A DNA stretch of 64,000 bases from Croceivirga sp. (GTDB lineage Bacteria; Bacteroidota; Bacteroidia; Flavobacteriales; Flavobacteriaceae). The position numbers and the translations under genes were made by a program. Below the pieces are notes generated by a model. The model ran no database searches. It had not been told where the DNA came from and was given only the letters and a program-made list of their open reading frames with translations. How positions within the stretch are numbered: position 1 is the first letter of the stretch; every line of letters begins with the position of its first letter. Below, one piece after another: positions 44,943 to 53,702 of the stretch. The DNA lies in contig JANQQQ010000008.1 of NCBI GenBank assembly GCA_028284935.1, forward strand, positions 310,001 to 374,000. Reading direction: 5' to 3'.

Positions 44943-46091
44943 ATGAAGAAAATTTTAAAATGGGTTGGAATAGGTGTTTTGGTATTAGGCGCCTTGTGGG
45001 CCGCCACCTTTTTTATAGGTACCAATAGCAAGGGTACCCTTGAATATGATACCCATAATCCATTCATTTCAAGTATAGAAAAGAAAACCGTTGCTACTGG
45101 AAAAGTGATTCCTGAAGAAGAGGTGGAAATCAAACCCCAGATTACGGGAATCATTGACAGAATTTTTCTCGAAGAAGGTGCCAAGGTCAAGGCGGGTGAA
45201 CTTATTGCCGTGATCAAGGTGGTGCCCAATGAACAGGCATTGTTTGCTGCACGTGGTCGGGTTAATAATGCCAAAGTCGCATTGAGCAATGCCGAGCTTG
45301 ATTTTAACCGTAACAAATCCCTGTTTGATAGGGGAGTAGTATCCGCTCAAGATTTTCAAAACATAGAGCTGGCCTACAATCAAGCCAAATTGGAATTGGA
45401 AAATGCACAAAACGACTATCAAATTATTTTAAGGGGTTCGGCCGGAGGGTCCGTCAGCGCCAATACCAATATTAGGGCTACGGTAACCGGTACCATATTG
45501 GAGATACCGGTGGAAGAAGGGGACCAAGTCATTCAAAGTAACAACTTCAATGACGGTACCACCATTGCTACCATTGCCGATTTGGGTAAAATGATTTTTG
45601 AAGGTAAAGTAGATGAGGGCGAGGTAGGCAAACTGGAAATAGGAATGCCGTTAAAGATTACCCTTGGGGCCATTGAAGACCAGGAATTTGAAGCGCAACT
45701 GAAGTTTATTGCCCCGAAGGGTGTGGAAGAGGCGGGCGCTGTACAATTTAAGATTGAGGGTGACGTGGCCGTTTCCGATGATTTCCTGATTCGTGCAGGA
45801 TATAGCGCCAATGCTTCCCTGACGTTGGAGAAAAAAGATAGTGTCCTGGTGATTCCTGAGGCACTGCTGCAATTCGATAAAGACACCAACAAGCCCTATG
45901 TGGAAGTCTCAACTGGAGAACAAGAGTTCGAACGCAAAGACATCGAGATTGGTATTTCGGATGGAATCAATGTTGAAATTGTTTCGGGCTTGACCGAGGA
46001 GGATAATGTAAAACAGTGGAACAAGACGGAACCTATAAAGAAAGGTACTGAAGAAGAAGAAGGCGAAGACGAGGGGGATAGTGCCGAGTAA
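44943..46091 (+). CDS. HlyD/MacA-type periplasmic adaptor (B)
   Basis: This 382-residue adaptor has an N-terminal membrane helix (about 5-24), lipoyl halves (GKVIPEEEVEIKPQITGIID; ATVTGTILEIPVEEGDQVIQ), a helical hairpin and beta-barrel domains. The C-terminus ends in a Glu/Asp-rich tail absent from adaptor A. High similarity to adaptor A across the second half (APKGVEE, EFERKDIEIGISDGI) indicates a recent or conserved duplication. It precedes the TolC-type gene by 28 bases. Confidence 0.93.
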   Translation: MKKILKWVGIGVLVLGALWAATFFIGTNSKGTLEYDTHNPFISSIEKKTVATGKVIPEEEVEIKPQITGIIDRIFLEEGAKVKAGELIAVIKVVPNEQALFAARGRVNNAKVALSNAELDFNRNKSLFDRGVVSAQDFQNIELAYNQAKLELENAQNDYQIILRGSAGGSVSANTNIRATVTGTILEIPVEEGDQVIQSNNFNDGTTIATIADLGKMIFEGKVDEGEVGKLEIGMPLKITLGAIEDQEFEAQLKFIAPKGVEEAGAVQFKIEGDVAVSDDFLIRAGYSANASLTLEKKDSVLVIPEALLQFDKDTNKPYVEVSTGEQEFERKDIEIGISDGINVEIVSGLTEEDNVKQWNKTEPIKKGTEEEEGEDEGDSAE

Positions 46092-46119
46092 CCAATAACA
46101 GACCAAAATCAAAAAACGA

Positions 46120-47487
46120 ATGAAATCAAAAATTTTATTAGGAGTACTCTTTTGTGCCATTTTTTCAATGAGTGCACAAGTAAAGAAATGGACGTTGGAG
46201 GAATGCGTATTGTACGCAGTGGAAAATAACCTTACTATAGAGCAATTTGAATTGGATTTAGAGAATGCAAAGATTGATAAGTCGGATGCAATAGGCAGTT
46301 TATTGCCGGATTTAAATAGCAATAATAGTTTTTCTAGTAACACAGGTTTCTCCATCAACCCAACAAATAACTTGCCGACCAATCAAACCCAGAACAGTGT
46401 TAACCTTGGGGTCACTTCGAGCGTAACTTTGTTTGATGGTCTTAGGAACATAAAACAAATACAGCGAGCTGAAATCAATGCGATAGCCAATCAATACCGG
46501 TTGGAAGATTTAAAGGATGATATTCGATTGAGTGTGGCACAGGCTTATTTGAGTGTCATAAGTAACAAGGAAGCTTTAAAGGTAGCTAAAGCCCAATATG
46601 CAGTCACCAAACAAGATTTAGAACGAACTAAGGAATTGGTGGAATCCGGTGTGGTGCCTCGAGGGGATCTATTGGAGATAGAGGCTACTGCAGCTACTCA
46701 GGAACAACAAATAGTAAGTAATGAAGCTTTGGTTACTATTTCAAGACTCAACCTGGCCCAATTGTTACAGATTACCGATTATGACAACTTTGATGTTGTG
46801 GATCAAGATTTCAGTGTGCCGCCTTCCAACATTTTAAATAACTCGCCAAAATCCATATTCGCAAAGGCGATGGAATTTAGAAATGATATTAAACTTTCCC
46901 AGGCCAATGTTGACTTGGCGGAAAAAGACCTCGAAATTGCAAGAGGGGCTTATCTGCCAACGATAGGAGCTTTTTTTAACTATGGTACAAGGTATTCAGA
47001 TGTGGCCCTAATACCGGTAGCCGGCTTGGGTCCTGATGTACCGCCTCAATTTTTTACACCAAGTTTCAAAGACCAGCTATGGATTTTTGATGGAATATCG
47101 TACGGAGCGCAATTGAATATTCCCATTTTCAATGGTTGGAATACTAGAAATAATGTCAAACGTTCAAAAATTACTTTGGAGCGAAACAAGCTTCAATTTG
47201 AATTGGACAAACTTGACTTGGAGGCCACAGTGCAGCAAGCATATGTAGACGTCACCACCTTTGGAAAAACGTATGAGGCAGCAGAAAAAACTTTGGAGGC
47301 TCGAGAAATAGCCTACCAATACGCCAAAGACCGTTTTGATGTTGGATTGTTGAATGCCTTTGATTTTGGACAATCCCAAGCGCGTTTGGACGATGCCCGT
47401 GCCAATGTCATTCGAAGTAAGTATGACTATATCTTCCGGTTAAAAATATTGGAGTTCTATTTTGGACTTCCAATTCAACTCAACTAA
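46120..47487 (+). CDS. TolC family outer membrane efflux protein
   Basis: This 455-residue protein has a signal peptide (about 1-20) and two repeated helical-barrel halves typical of outer membrane factors. LSVAQAYLSVISNKEALKVA and the matching second-repeat segment VQQAYVDVTTFGKTYEAAEK are the paired coiled-coil regions. It would form the trimeric exit duct for the ABC pump, docking to the adaptors. It is the last gene of the operon and is followed by a strong terminator 14 bases after its stop. Confidence 0.94.
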   Translation: MKSKILLGVLFCAIFSMSAQVKKWTLEECVLYAVENNLTIEQFELDLENAKIDKSDAIGSLLPDLNSNNSFSSNTGFSINPTNNLPTNQTQNSVNLGVTSSVTLFDGLRNIKQIQRAEINAIANQYRLEDLKDDIRLSVAQAYLSVISNKEALKVAKAQYAVTKQDLERTKELVESGVVPRGDLLEIEATAATQEQQIVSNEALVTISRLNLAQLLQITDYDNFDVVDQDFSVPPSNILNNSPKSIFAKAMEFRNDIKLSQANVDLAEKDLEIARGAYLPTIGAFFNYGTRYSDVALIPVAGLGPDVPPQFFTPSFKDQLWIFDGISYGAQLNIPIFNGWNTRNNVKRSKITLERNKLQFELDKLDLEATVQQAYVDVTTFGKTYEAAEKTLEAREIAYQYAKDRFDVGLLNAFDFGQSQARLDDARANVIRSKYDYIFRLKILEFYFGLPIQLN

Positions 47488-47501
47488 ACTTATGGGTTGA
47501 T

Positions 47502-47526
47502 GCCCCTCCTTAGGAGGGGCTTTTTT
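47502..47526 (+). terminator. Rho-independent terminator of the ABC efflux operon
   Basis: GCCCCTCC (47502-47509) and GGAGGGGC (47513-47520) form a perfect 8-bp GC-rich stem with a TTA loop, followed by six T. Confidence 0.93.
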
Positions 47527-47556
47527 ATTTAATCTTTTTTACGAATCAGCTTCCAT

Positions 47557-47564
47557 TATCTTTG
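47557..47564 (+). promoter_or_regulatory. Predicted -7 element of tsaB
   Basis: TATCTTTG fits TAnnTTTG and ends four bases before the ATG, the same spacing as at ruvB. No TTG is seen in the -33 window; a T-rich stretch is there instead. The mRNA would be nearly leaderless. Confidence 0.5.
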
Positions 47565-47568
47565 TCCA

Positions 47569-48246
47569 ATGGCCACAATTCTTTGTTTGGAAACCGCAAC
47601 GACCAACTGTTCGGTTGCTGTCGGAGTTCGTGGTAAGGTTAAAAGCGTATTTGAGGAAAATTCACCGAACTATTCCCACTCCGAACAGTTGCATGTTTTT
47701 ATGGAACAGGCCATCGCCAAGGCTTCTGTTTCCCTCCAAGATTTGGATGCCGTTGCGGTCAGTAAGGGACCGGGTTCCTATACCGGTCTCAGGATTGGGG
47801 TTTCAGCTGCTAAGGGGTTGTGCTTTTCGCTGGATATTCCCTTGATCTCCATTCCAACATTGAAAAGCATGGCTACCCAAATTCAGTTGAACCCCAATGA
47901 GGTGGTCATACCCCTATTGGATGCCAGGAGGATGGAAGTCTATTCCCGTGCGTTTGATCACAATCATGTGGCGCTTAGAGAGACAAGGGCAGAAATTATT
48001 ACGGAGACCTCTTTTAAAGAATACGTTCGTTATCAAAATGTTCATCTCATAGGGAGTGGCGCGGCAAAATGTATAGACGTTTTGACCGATAACACGTTCC
48101 AATTTAATCCTGATATACTACCATCAGCAAAAGAGATGGTGATATTGGCTGAAGAAAAGTATCTCAGCCAAGATTTTGAAGATGTTGCGTATTTTGAGCC
48201 CTATTACCTAAAGGATTTTGTACTTCAAGGAAAGAAAAAGGCTTAG
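47569..48246 (+). CDS. tsaB: tRNA threonylcarbamoyladenosine biosynthesis protein TsaB
   Basis: This 225-residue ASKHA-fold protein is a partner of TsaD in forming t6A37 on ANN-decoding tRNAs. The N-terminal phosphate-binding strand LCLETATTNCSVAVG and the signature VSKGPGSYTGLRIGVSAAKG (about 64-83) are diagnostic. Length is normal. Its stop overlaps the stop of the opposite-strand mscS gene by four bases. Confidence 0.95.
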   Translation: MATILCLETATTNCSVAVGVRGKVKSVFEENSPNYSHSEQLHVFMEQAIAKASVSLQDLDAVAVSKGPGSYTGLRIGVSAAKGLCFSLDIPLISIPTLKSMATQIQLNPNEVVIPLLDARRMEVYSRAFDHNHVALRETRAEIITETSFKEYVRYQNVHLIGSGAAKCIDVLTDNTFQFNPDILPSAKEMVILAEEKYLSQDFEDVAYFEPYYLKDFVLQGKKKA

Positions 48247-49076
48247 TCGCCATCTTCTACTTTATGCACTACCCGTTGAGGGAACGGAATTTCAATTCCA
48301 GCGGCATCAAATCGTAGTTTGGACTGCTCAATCAAATCAAAACGTGCTGGCCAAAATACGTCATTGGGTGCCCAAAAACGCAACGTAAGGTTCACTGAGC
48401 TATCGCCCAAACTATCCACATAAACTTCAGGGGCCGGCTCTTTTAAAATACGGTCGTCCTTGGCACAAATATCAAGAAGGATGTCTTTTGCCTTCTTAAT
48501 ATCGGAGCCATAGCCAATACCCACCTTATAGTTTTCCCTTCGATTAGGTTCTGTACTGTAATTGACGATGTTTCCGTTGGCCAATATTCCGTTGGGGATA
48601 ATGGCGATTTGGTTGCCAAAGGTGTTGAGTTTGGTATTAAAGATGGAAATTTCCTTGACGGCTCCATCAACACCTTGGGCAGAAATCCAGTCCCCGACGC
48701 GGAAGGGTTTGAACAAGAGAATCAGTACGCCCCCTGCAAAATTGGCCAAGGACCCCTGTAATGCCAGTCCTATGGCGAGGCCTGCCGCACCAATCATGGT
48801 GACTAACGAGGAGGTCTTAACGCCTAATTGGGTAACGACCAAAACTACCAAAAGTACCTTAAGGGCAATTTTGATAAAACTTTGAAGGAAGGATTCAAGA
48901 GCAGGGTCATAGTCTTTTCTCTCAAAAAAGCGTTGCACCAATTTATTGATGAATCTGATAATCCATAGCCCAACAATTAGGATGATAATGGCCAGTATCA
49001 AATCTGGTAAAAGGTCCCAAAACCATTCGATGGCATTTTCAATATGTTGCTCGTAATTACTTATTTTGTCTTTCAT
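48243..49076 (-). CDS. Small-conductance mechanosensitive channel (MscS family)
   Basis: This 277-residue channel has three transmembrane helices: about 15-40, 68-88, and the pore helix TM3 around 92-120 (VTMIGAAGLAIGLALQGSLA, with the Gly/Ala pattern). The cytoplasmic beta and alpha/beta vestibule domains follow (FRVGDWISAQGVDGAVKEI; TFGNQIAIIPNGILANGNIV). Length equals minimal E. coli-type MscS. It releases solutes on hypo-osmotic shock. It is convergent with tsaB. Confidence 0.94.
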   Translation of the reverse strand: MKDKISNYEQHIENAIEWFWDLLPDLILAIIILIVGLWIIRFINKLVQRFFERKDYDPALESFLQSFIKIALKVLLVVLVVTQLGVKTSSLVTMIGAAGLAIGLALQGSLANFAGGVLILLFKPFRVGDWISAQGVDGAVKEISIFNTKLNTFGNQIAIIPNGILANGNIVNYSTEPNRRENYKVGIGYGSDIKKAKDILLDICAKDDRILKEPAPEVYVDSLGDSSVNLTLRFWAPNDVFWPARFDLIEQSKLRFDAAGIEIPFPQRVVHKVEDGD

Positions 49077-49161
49077 GTAAACGATTTAAAAAACAAACTA
49101 TCCAAATGAAAATAAGAAACCAAACAATGCAGTTTAAACTTTGGTTAACATTGAAGTTCCC

Positions 49162-51261
49162 TTACAATTGCTTTAATGCTTGCTCCACCGAAGTGACTGG
49201 CAGTTTGCAGGTACCTTCAATACAAACATAAATCAAGGTTTGCCCTTCATTATACCTGCTTTTCAACAGGTCCAATGTTCCTTCGTTCCCAGAGCCGACC
49301 AAGATGCCGTTAGGTAAGTAATGGGACGCAATTTCCTTACCAAGCTCTTGATAGTCTTCGCCTACAACGGCAATCTCATAAAAATTTTTGTTTTGAAAAA
49401 GCACTAAGTTTAACCAATTGGCGAAACTTTGCCCATTTTCAATAAAGTTTTCCTGAACGTTTCGAACCATTTGAAGGGCTTGGGTACCATAGTTTTCGTT
49501 TGGAAAGAGTTTGTGAAGTTTCAGAAGGTTGTTTGCCATCATGGAATTGGAAGAGGAAATCTCCTTATCGTAAAGTTCTATGGATTTCCTTATCAAATCA
49601 TTGTCCTGATCGGAAGTATAAAAGAACATTCCACTTTCGCTGTCTTTAAAATTTGAAATGGCCGTATCAGTCAATCCCTTGGCCTTTTGGAGCCATTGCT
49701 CATCAAATGTTACCTCATATAATGCGGTGTACGCCTCAATTACGGTCGCATAGTCATCAAGAAAGGCATTGATGGTGCTGGTTCCATTTTTGTGGTTCCT
49801 ATATAGGGTTCCATCGGGTTTCACCATTTCCTTCTCGATGAATTCCGCATTTTTAATGGCTATTTTCAAATAATGTTCGTCATTAAGATAACGGAAAGCA
49901 TCCACCAGTCCTTTGAGCATCAAGCCATTCCAAGAGGTTAAAATCTTGTCGTCCAATCTGGGTTTGGAGCGTTGGTCACGGATGGTTTTTAGCTTTTTTA
50001 GGGCTTCGGAAATCAGGGAATTCAATGCTTCTCCGGAAATCCCGTGCCTTGCTGCAATTTCCTCATCTGATTTATCCCGAATCAATACGTAATTTCCCTC
50101 TTCCCAATGGCCATAGGAATTGATATTGTAGTAATCTTTAAAAATGGAAAAGTCCTTGCCCAATACGGAATCCAAAGCCTCTTCTTTCCAAACATAAAAT
50201 GCCCCCTCCTCTAGTTCGCCCAAATCATTTTGACTATCGGCATCGAGGGAAGAATAGAATCCGCCACTTTCATCCAACAAGTCGGTTTCCACAAATTGGA
50301 TGCATTTCTGAACCACATCTTTATAAAGGGGGTTTTTGGTTACCGCAAAGGCTTTTGCATACAGACTGATCAATGGACCGTTATCATAGAGCATTTTTTC
50401 AAAATGCGGTATGTGCCACTTGGTATCTACCGCGTATCTCGAAAATCCCCCATCAATGGGATCGAATATGCCACCATAGGCCATCCTTGTAAGGGTGGTA
50501 TTTACATATTCCATGATACTATCGTTCTCCTCGGAAATGGCATAATGCATTAAAAAATCCAGATTATTGGGCATCATGAACTTCGGGGCACGATTGTAGC
50601 CCCCTAAATAGGTGTCAAAATAGCTTGACCATTTTGCCACTGATGTCTTAAGGCTATCCAGTGGGAATAGCTCATTTGTTTTATTGACCTCGACAAGATT
50701 AATGGCTTTAATGCCCCTTTCGAGATTGCTGGCATATTCCTCCACCTTACCTTTGTCCGTTTTGTAAAGTGCAATCAGCCTTTCCAGAGACTTTGTCCAA
50801 TTTTCCTTTGGGAGATAGGTAGCTCCCCAAAACGGTCTACCATCAGGAAGTGCCACAATGTTCAAGGGCCATCCCCCATTGCCCGTCATCATTTGTATGG
50901 CGTCCATATAGATTTGGTCCACATCCGGTCGCTCCTCACGATCTATCTTGATCGTAATGAAATTATCATTCATCATTTGGGCCACTTCCTCATCTTCAAA
51001 GCATTCGTGCTCCATAACGTGGCACCAATGGCAGGCGGAATAACCAATGCTAATCAAAAGGGGTTTGTTTTCCTTTTGGGCCCTTTCCAACACCTCTGGC
51101 TTCCACGCCTCCCAATTTACTGGATTGTGGGCATGCTGTAGTAAATAGGGACTGGTTTCATCAATTAGGGCGTTGGTGTACTTATGGTTCATTTTTTCCA
51201 TTTTTTCCTGACATCCCAAAGCCACAAAAATCAATAAGAAAAGGCCGTAGTATTTTTTCAT
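49162..51261 (-). CDS. DUF255 thioredoxin-domain lipoprotein (YyaL/SSP411 family)
   Basis: This 699-residue protein has a lipoprotein signal ([16 protein letters not shown] then Cys). Next is an N-terminal thioredoxin-like domain with [20 protein letters not shown] (CxxC about residue 76-79), then a long (alpha/alpha)6 barrel resembling glycoside epimerases/hydrolases. The family is highly conserved (yyaL, human SPATA20) but lacks a firm function. The cleaved lipobox puts this copy outside the cytoplasm, while many homologues are cytosolic. It lies downstream of dodecin but is separated by a terminator. Confidence 0.93.
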   Translation of the reverse strand: MKKYYGLFLLIFVALGCQEKMEKMNHKYTNALIDETSPYLLQHAHNPVNWEAWKPEVLERAQKENKPLLISIGYSACHWCHVMEHECFEDEEVAQMMNDNFITIKIDREERPDVDQIYMDAIQMMTGNGGWPLNIVALPDGRPFWGATYLPKENWTKSLERLIALYKTDKGKVEEYASNLERGIKAINLVEVNKTNELFPLDSLKTSVAKWSSYFDTYLGGYNRAPKFMMPNNLDFLMHYAISEENDSIMEYVNTTLTRMAYGGIFDPIDGGFSRYAVDTKWHIPHFEKMLYDNGPLISLYAKAFAVTKNPLYKDVVQKCIQFVETDLLDESGGFYSSLDADSQNDLGELEEGAFYVWKEEALDSVLGKDFSIFKDYYNINSYGHWEEGNYVLIRDKSDEEIAARHGISGEALNSLISEALKKLKTIRDQRSKPRLDDKILTSWNGLMLKGLVDAFRYLNDEHYLKIAIKNAEFIEKEMVKPDGTLYRNHKNGTSTINAFLDDYATVIEAYTALYEVTFDEQWLQKAKGLTDTAISNFKDSESGMFFYTSDQDNDLIRKSIELYDKEISSSNSMMANNLLKLHKLFPNENYGTQALQMVRNVQENFIENGQSFANWLNLVLFQNKNFYEIAVVGEDYQELGKEIASHYLPNGILVGSGNEGTLDLLKSRYNEGQTLIYVCIEGTCKLPVTSVEQALKQL

Positions 51262-51283
51262 TTCATAGTTGGGTTAAGCGCAT

Positions 51284-51307
51284 AAAAAAAGCGCCAAATA
51301 TGGCGCT
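51284..51307 (-). terminator. Rho-independent terminator of the dodecin gene
   Basis: Read on the minus strand, AGCGCCA and TGGCGCT form a perfect 7-bp stem with a TATT loop, followed by seven T (complement of 51284-51290). Confidence 0.88.
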
Positions 51308-51327
51308 AAGGTATGTTCTTATCTAAA

Positions 51328-51528
51328 TTAATTAACCTCAAAAGTGATTTTAACGTTTACACGGTACTCATCTACCTTACCATCCTTTACGGTACAACTT
51401 TGCTCATTAACGTAAACGGAACGAATGTTTTTTACTGATTTTGAAGCTTGTTTTACCGCATTGTCCGTAGCATCTTCCCAACTTTTGTTTGAGTTGGCCA
51501 AGACCTCAATTACTTTTAAAACTGCCAT
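51328..51528 (-). CDS. Dodecin family flavin-binding protein
   Basis: This 66-residue protein, MAVLKVIEVLANSNKSWEDA and onward, matches dodecin in length and pattern: beta strand, helix with SWEDATDNAVKQASKSVKNI, then two strands ending RVNVKITFEVN. Dodecins form dodecamers that bind pairs of flavins, or other cofactors such as CoA in some members, and serve as flavin buffers. The aromatic Trp in the helix start is the flavin-stacking residue of bacterial dodecins. It is monocistronic with its own terminator. Confidence 0.93.
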   Translation of the reverse strand: MAVLKVIEVLANSNKSWEDATDNAVKQASKSVKNIRSVYVNEQSCTVKDGKVDEYRVNVKITFEVN

Positions 51529-51588
51529 AGTTAGTGAATTTTAGATTTCCTTCAAGATAAGAAATTTGTGGCAAAACTTTTGTAGGAA

Positions 51589-52488
51589 TTATCCGTTAAG
51601 GGCAACCACTTCATTCACTTTATCCCCCAGCATATTTTTTAGCATGGTCTCTATTCCATTTTTGAGGGTGAACGTAGAAGAAGGACAGCCGCTACAAGCA
51701 CCTTGAAGGATAACGTTTACCGTTTTACTTTCCTCCTCATACGACTGAAAAAGAATGTTTCCCCCGTCACTGGCTACTGCAGGTTTTACATATTCATCCA
51801 AAATATTGATGATTTGCTGTGAAGTCTCATCTTGAGGTTGTGGTTCCGTACTCGTAGTTGATCCTTCTTTTGTAGCTTGGGAGGCATCTACGGAAACCAC
51901 CTCTTTTCCATCTGATAGGAATGCCCTTATAAACTCTCGCAATTCCATACTGACCTCATTCCATTCCGCCATATCATATTTTGTTATGGAAACGTAGTTT
52001 TGATCAAAAAATACCTCCTTTACAAATGGAAAATGAAACAATTGTTTGGCCAGTTCAGAGTTTTTGGCCTCATCAATATTCTTGAACTCAAAAACGCCGG
52101 GAACGATGGCCTTATTGGCGACATATTTCATCACCGAAGGATTGGGGGTTACTTCAGCATAGACGGTGATAGGTACTTTTTTTGTAGCGTTCGATTCCAA
52201 AACAACAGGCGCTCCAGAGTTTAGATATTCGACTAAATTTTGGGCCACTTCATCTTTAACATCATTCCATTCCACAATGTCAAAACGCTCCATGGCAATA
52301 AAGTTTCCGGAGATATATACTGTTTTGATAAAGGGCAGGTAGAACAGTTGTTGGGCCAAAGGAGATTCTTTGGCTTCGTCAATGTTTTTGTATTCATAGT
52401 TATCCTTAACCAAAAAGTGATTGGCCTCGAATTTCAATATTGTTGGATTGTTGGTTTCAACAACAGTAATGTTGTACTCTCTCATCAC
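51589..52488 (-). CDS. Nfu-type Fe-S cluster scaffold/carrier with duplicated N-terminal domain
   Basis: This 299-residue protein has three domains. Residues about 4-90 and about 106-192 are two copies of the Nfu N-terminal domain (NTVVETNNPTILKF-like and TVYAEVTPNPSVMKYVANK, each with a KNIDEA and YVS/FIAM repeat). A Ser/Thr/Gln linker then leads to the C-terminal NifU-like domain (about 220-299) with the cluster-binding CSGC in ILQGACSGCPSSTFTLKNGI. It would accept [4Fe-4S] clusters and deliver them to targets. The N-terminal duplication is the notable point. It is divergent from a PorP gene. Confidence 0.93.
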   Translation of the reverse strand: MMREYNITVVETNNPTILKFEANHFLVKDNYEYKNIDEAKESPLAQQLFYLPFIKTVYISGNFIAMERFDIVEWNDVKDEVAQNLVEYLNSGAPVVLESNATKKVPITVYAEVTPNPSVMKYVANKAIVPGVFEFKNIDEAKNSELAKQLFHFPFVKEVFFDQNYVSITKYDMAEWNEVSMELREFIRAFLSDGKEVVSVDASQATKEGSTTSTEPQPQDETSQQIINILDEYVKPAVASDGGNILFQSYEEESKTVNVILQGACSGCPSSTFTLKNGIETMLKNMLGDKVNEVVALNG

Positions 52489-52608
52489 AGAAATTTTGTG
52501 TAAAAATACAAAGGAAATATGGGGATTAAAATTTATAATATTATCTTGTTATATGCGTTATGTAGTTGTTTTGACAGCACTATTTCGAACACATAGCCCC
52601 ATATCTTG

Positions 52609-53607
52609 ATGAAAAAATTGCTGATTCCATTCCTATTAACCCTCACGTTTTGTATGCACTTACGCGGACAAGAGGGTATCCCAGTCTATTTTGATTATTT
52701 GGCGGATAACTATTATTTGGTATATCCGTCCATGGCGGGAATCGGACAAGGTGGAAAAGTGAGATTGACTGCGCGTCAACAATGGTTCGATGTGGACAAC
52801 GCTCCAAATTTGCAAACATTGAATGCCCATTTTAGGGTAGGTGAGCGCAGCGGAATAGGAGGTATTTTGTTTAATGATTCCAATGGCTTTCATTCCCAGA
52901 CCGGTTTTAAGGGTACATATGCACATCATTTACAGCTTGCCGGCGACTTCAGAACCTTGAACCAATTGTCGTTCGGTTTAAGCGCAGGTGTTATTTTAAG
53001 TAGTTTGGACGAAACGGAATTTCGCTCCGTTATCCCTGATCCCATAGTAACTGGAGTCAAAAATACTACTAGCTATTTTAATGTGGATTTGGGGACCTCC
53101 TACAATTATCGGGAATTCTATGCGCATGCAGCCATTTTAAATATTTTGGGTACAGGAAGGGATTTGTACACAGTGGCCGAATTTGACAATTTAAGAAGGT
53201 ACCTTCTTTCCGCAGGCTATGTTTTTGGTAGGGGGAGTTTTAGGGTGGAGCCTTCGGTTTTATATCAACTTACCGATTTCACCCAAGAGCAAACAGTTGA
53301 TATTAACGCCAAAGCATACAAGGATTTGAATGAAACGGTAACCGTGTGGGGAGGACTTTCCTATAGAAGAAGTTTTGACGGTGCCCAATTTCAACAGGAT
53401 GGGACATTGGGGGAACAACGATTGCAGCTGTTTACACCCATTGTTGGAATTAACATCAACAGATTTTTGTTCTCTTATAACTATTCATACCAATCTGGAG
53501 ATATCCGATTGGACAATGGAGGTTTTCACCAAATTACCCTAGGTTACGATTTCGGTGAGAAAGCAGAGAATAGGTACGATTGCTACTGTCCAGCGGCCAA
53601 CTATTAA
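52609..53607 (+). CDS. PorP/SprF family type IX secretion outer membrane protein
   Basis: This 332-residue protein has a signal peptide (MKKLLIPFLLTLTFCMHLRG) and a beta-barrel sequence. The family opening is DYLADNYYLVYPSMAGIGQG followed by LTARQQWFDVDNAPNLQTL. PorP/SprF proteins are outer membrane partners needed for secretion or anchoring of specific T9SS clients. Here no CTD-containing protein is adjacent, so it is an orphan; the neighbours are an Nfu gene and a vWA lipoprotein. ATG 52609 is preferred to the TTG at 52606. Confidence 0.88.
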   Translation: MKKLLIPFLLTLTFCMHLRGQEGIPVYFDYLADNYYLVYPSMAGIGQGGKVRLTARQQWFDVDNAPNLQTLNAHFRVGERSGIGGILFNDSNGFHSQTGFKGTYAHHLQLAGDFRTLNQLSFGLSAGVILSSLDETEFRSVIPDPIVTGVKNTTSYFNVDLGTSYNYREFYAHAAILNILGTGRDLYTVAEFDNLRRYLLSAGYVFGRGSFRVEPSVLYQLTDFTQEQTVDINAKAYKDLNETVTVWGGLSYRRSFDGAQFQQDGTLGEQRLQLFTPIVGININRFLFSYNYSYQSGDIRLDNGGFHQITLGYDFGEKAENRYDCYCPAANY

Positions 53608-53640
53608 AGAAAAATGCCATTCCGCATGTAAACGTAAAAG

Positions 53641-53660
53641 GGAAATAAAGTAGTATTTCC
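53641..53660 (-). terminator. Candidate terminator between convergent PorP and vWA genes
   Basis: GGAAATA (53641-53647) pairs with TATTTCC (53654-53660) over a six-base loop. On the minus strand it is followed by CCTTTTAC, a weak T-run, so it would serve the vWA gene. Confidence 0.45.
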
Positions 53661-53702
53661 TAATTAAGGGATTACAGCACGAAATGACATTCTCCAACCG
53701 AA

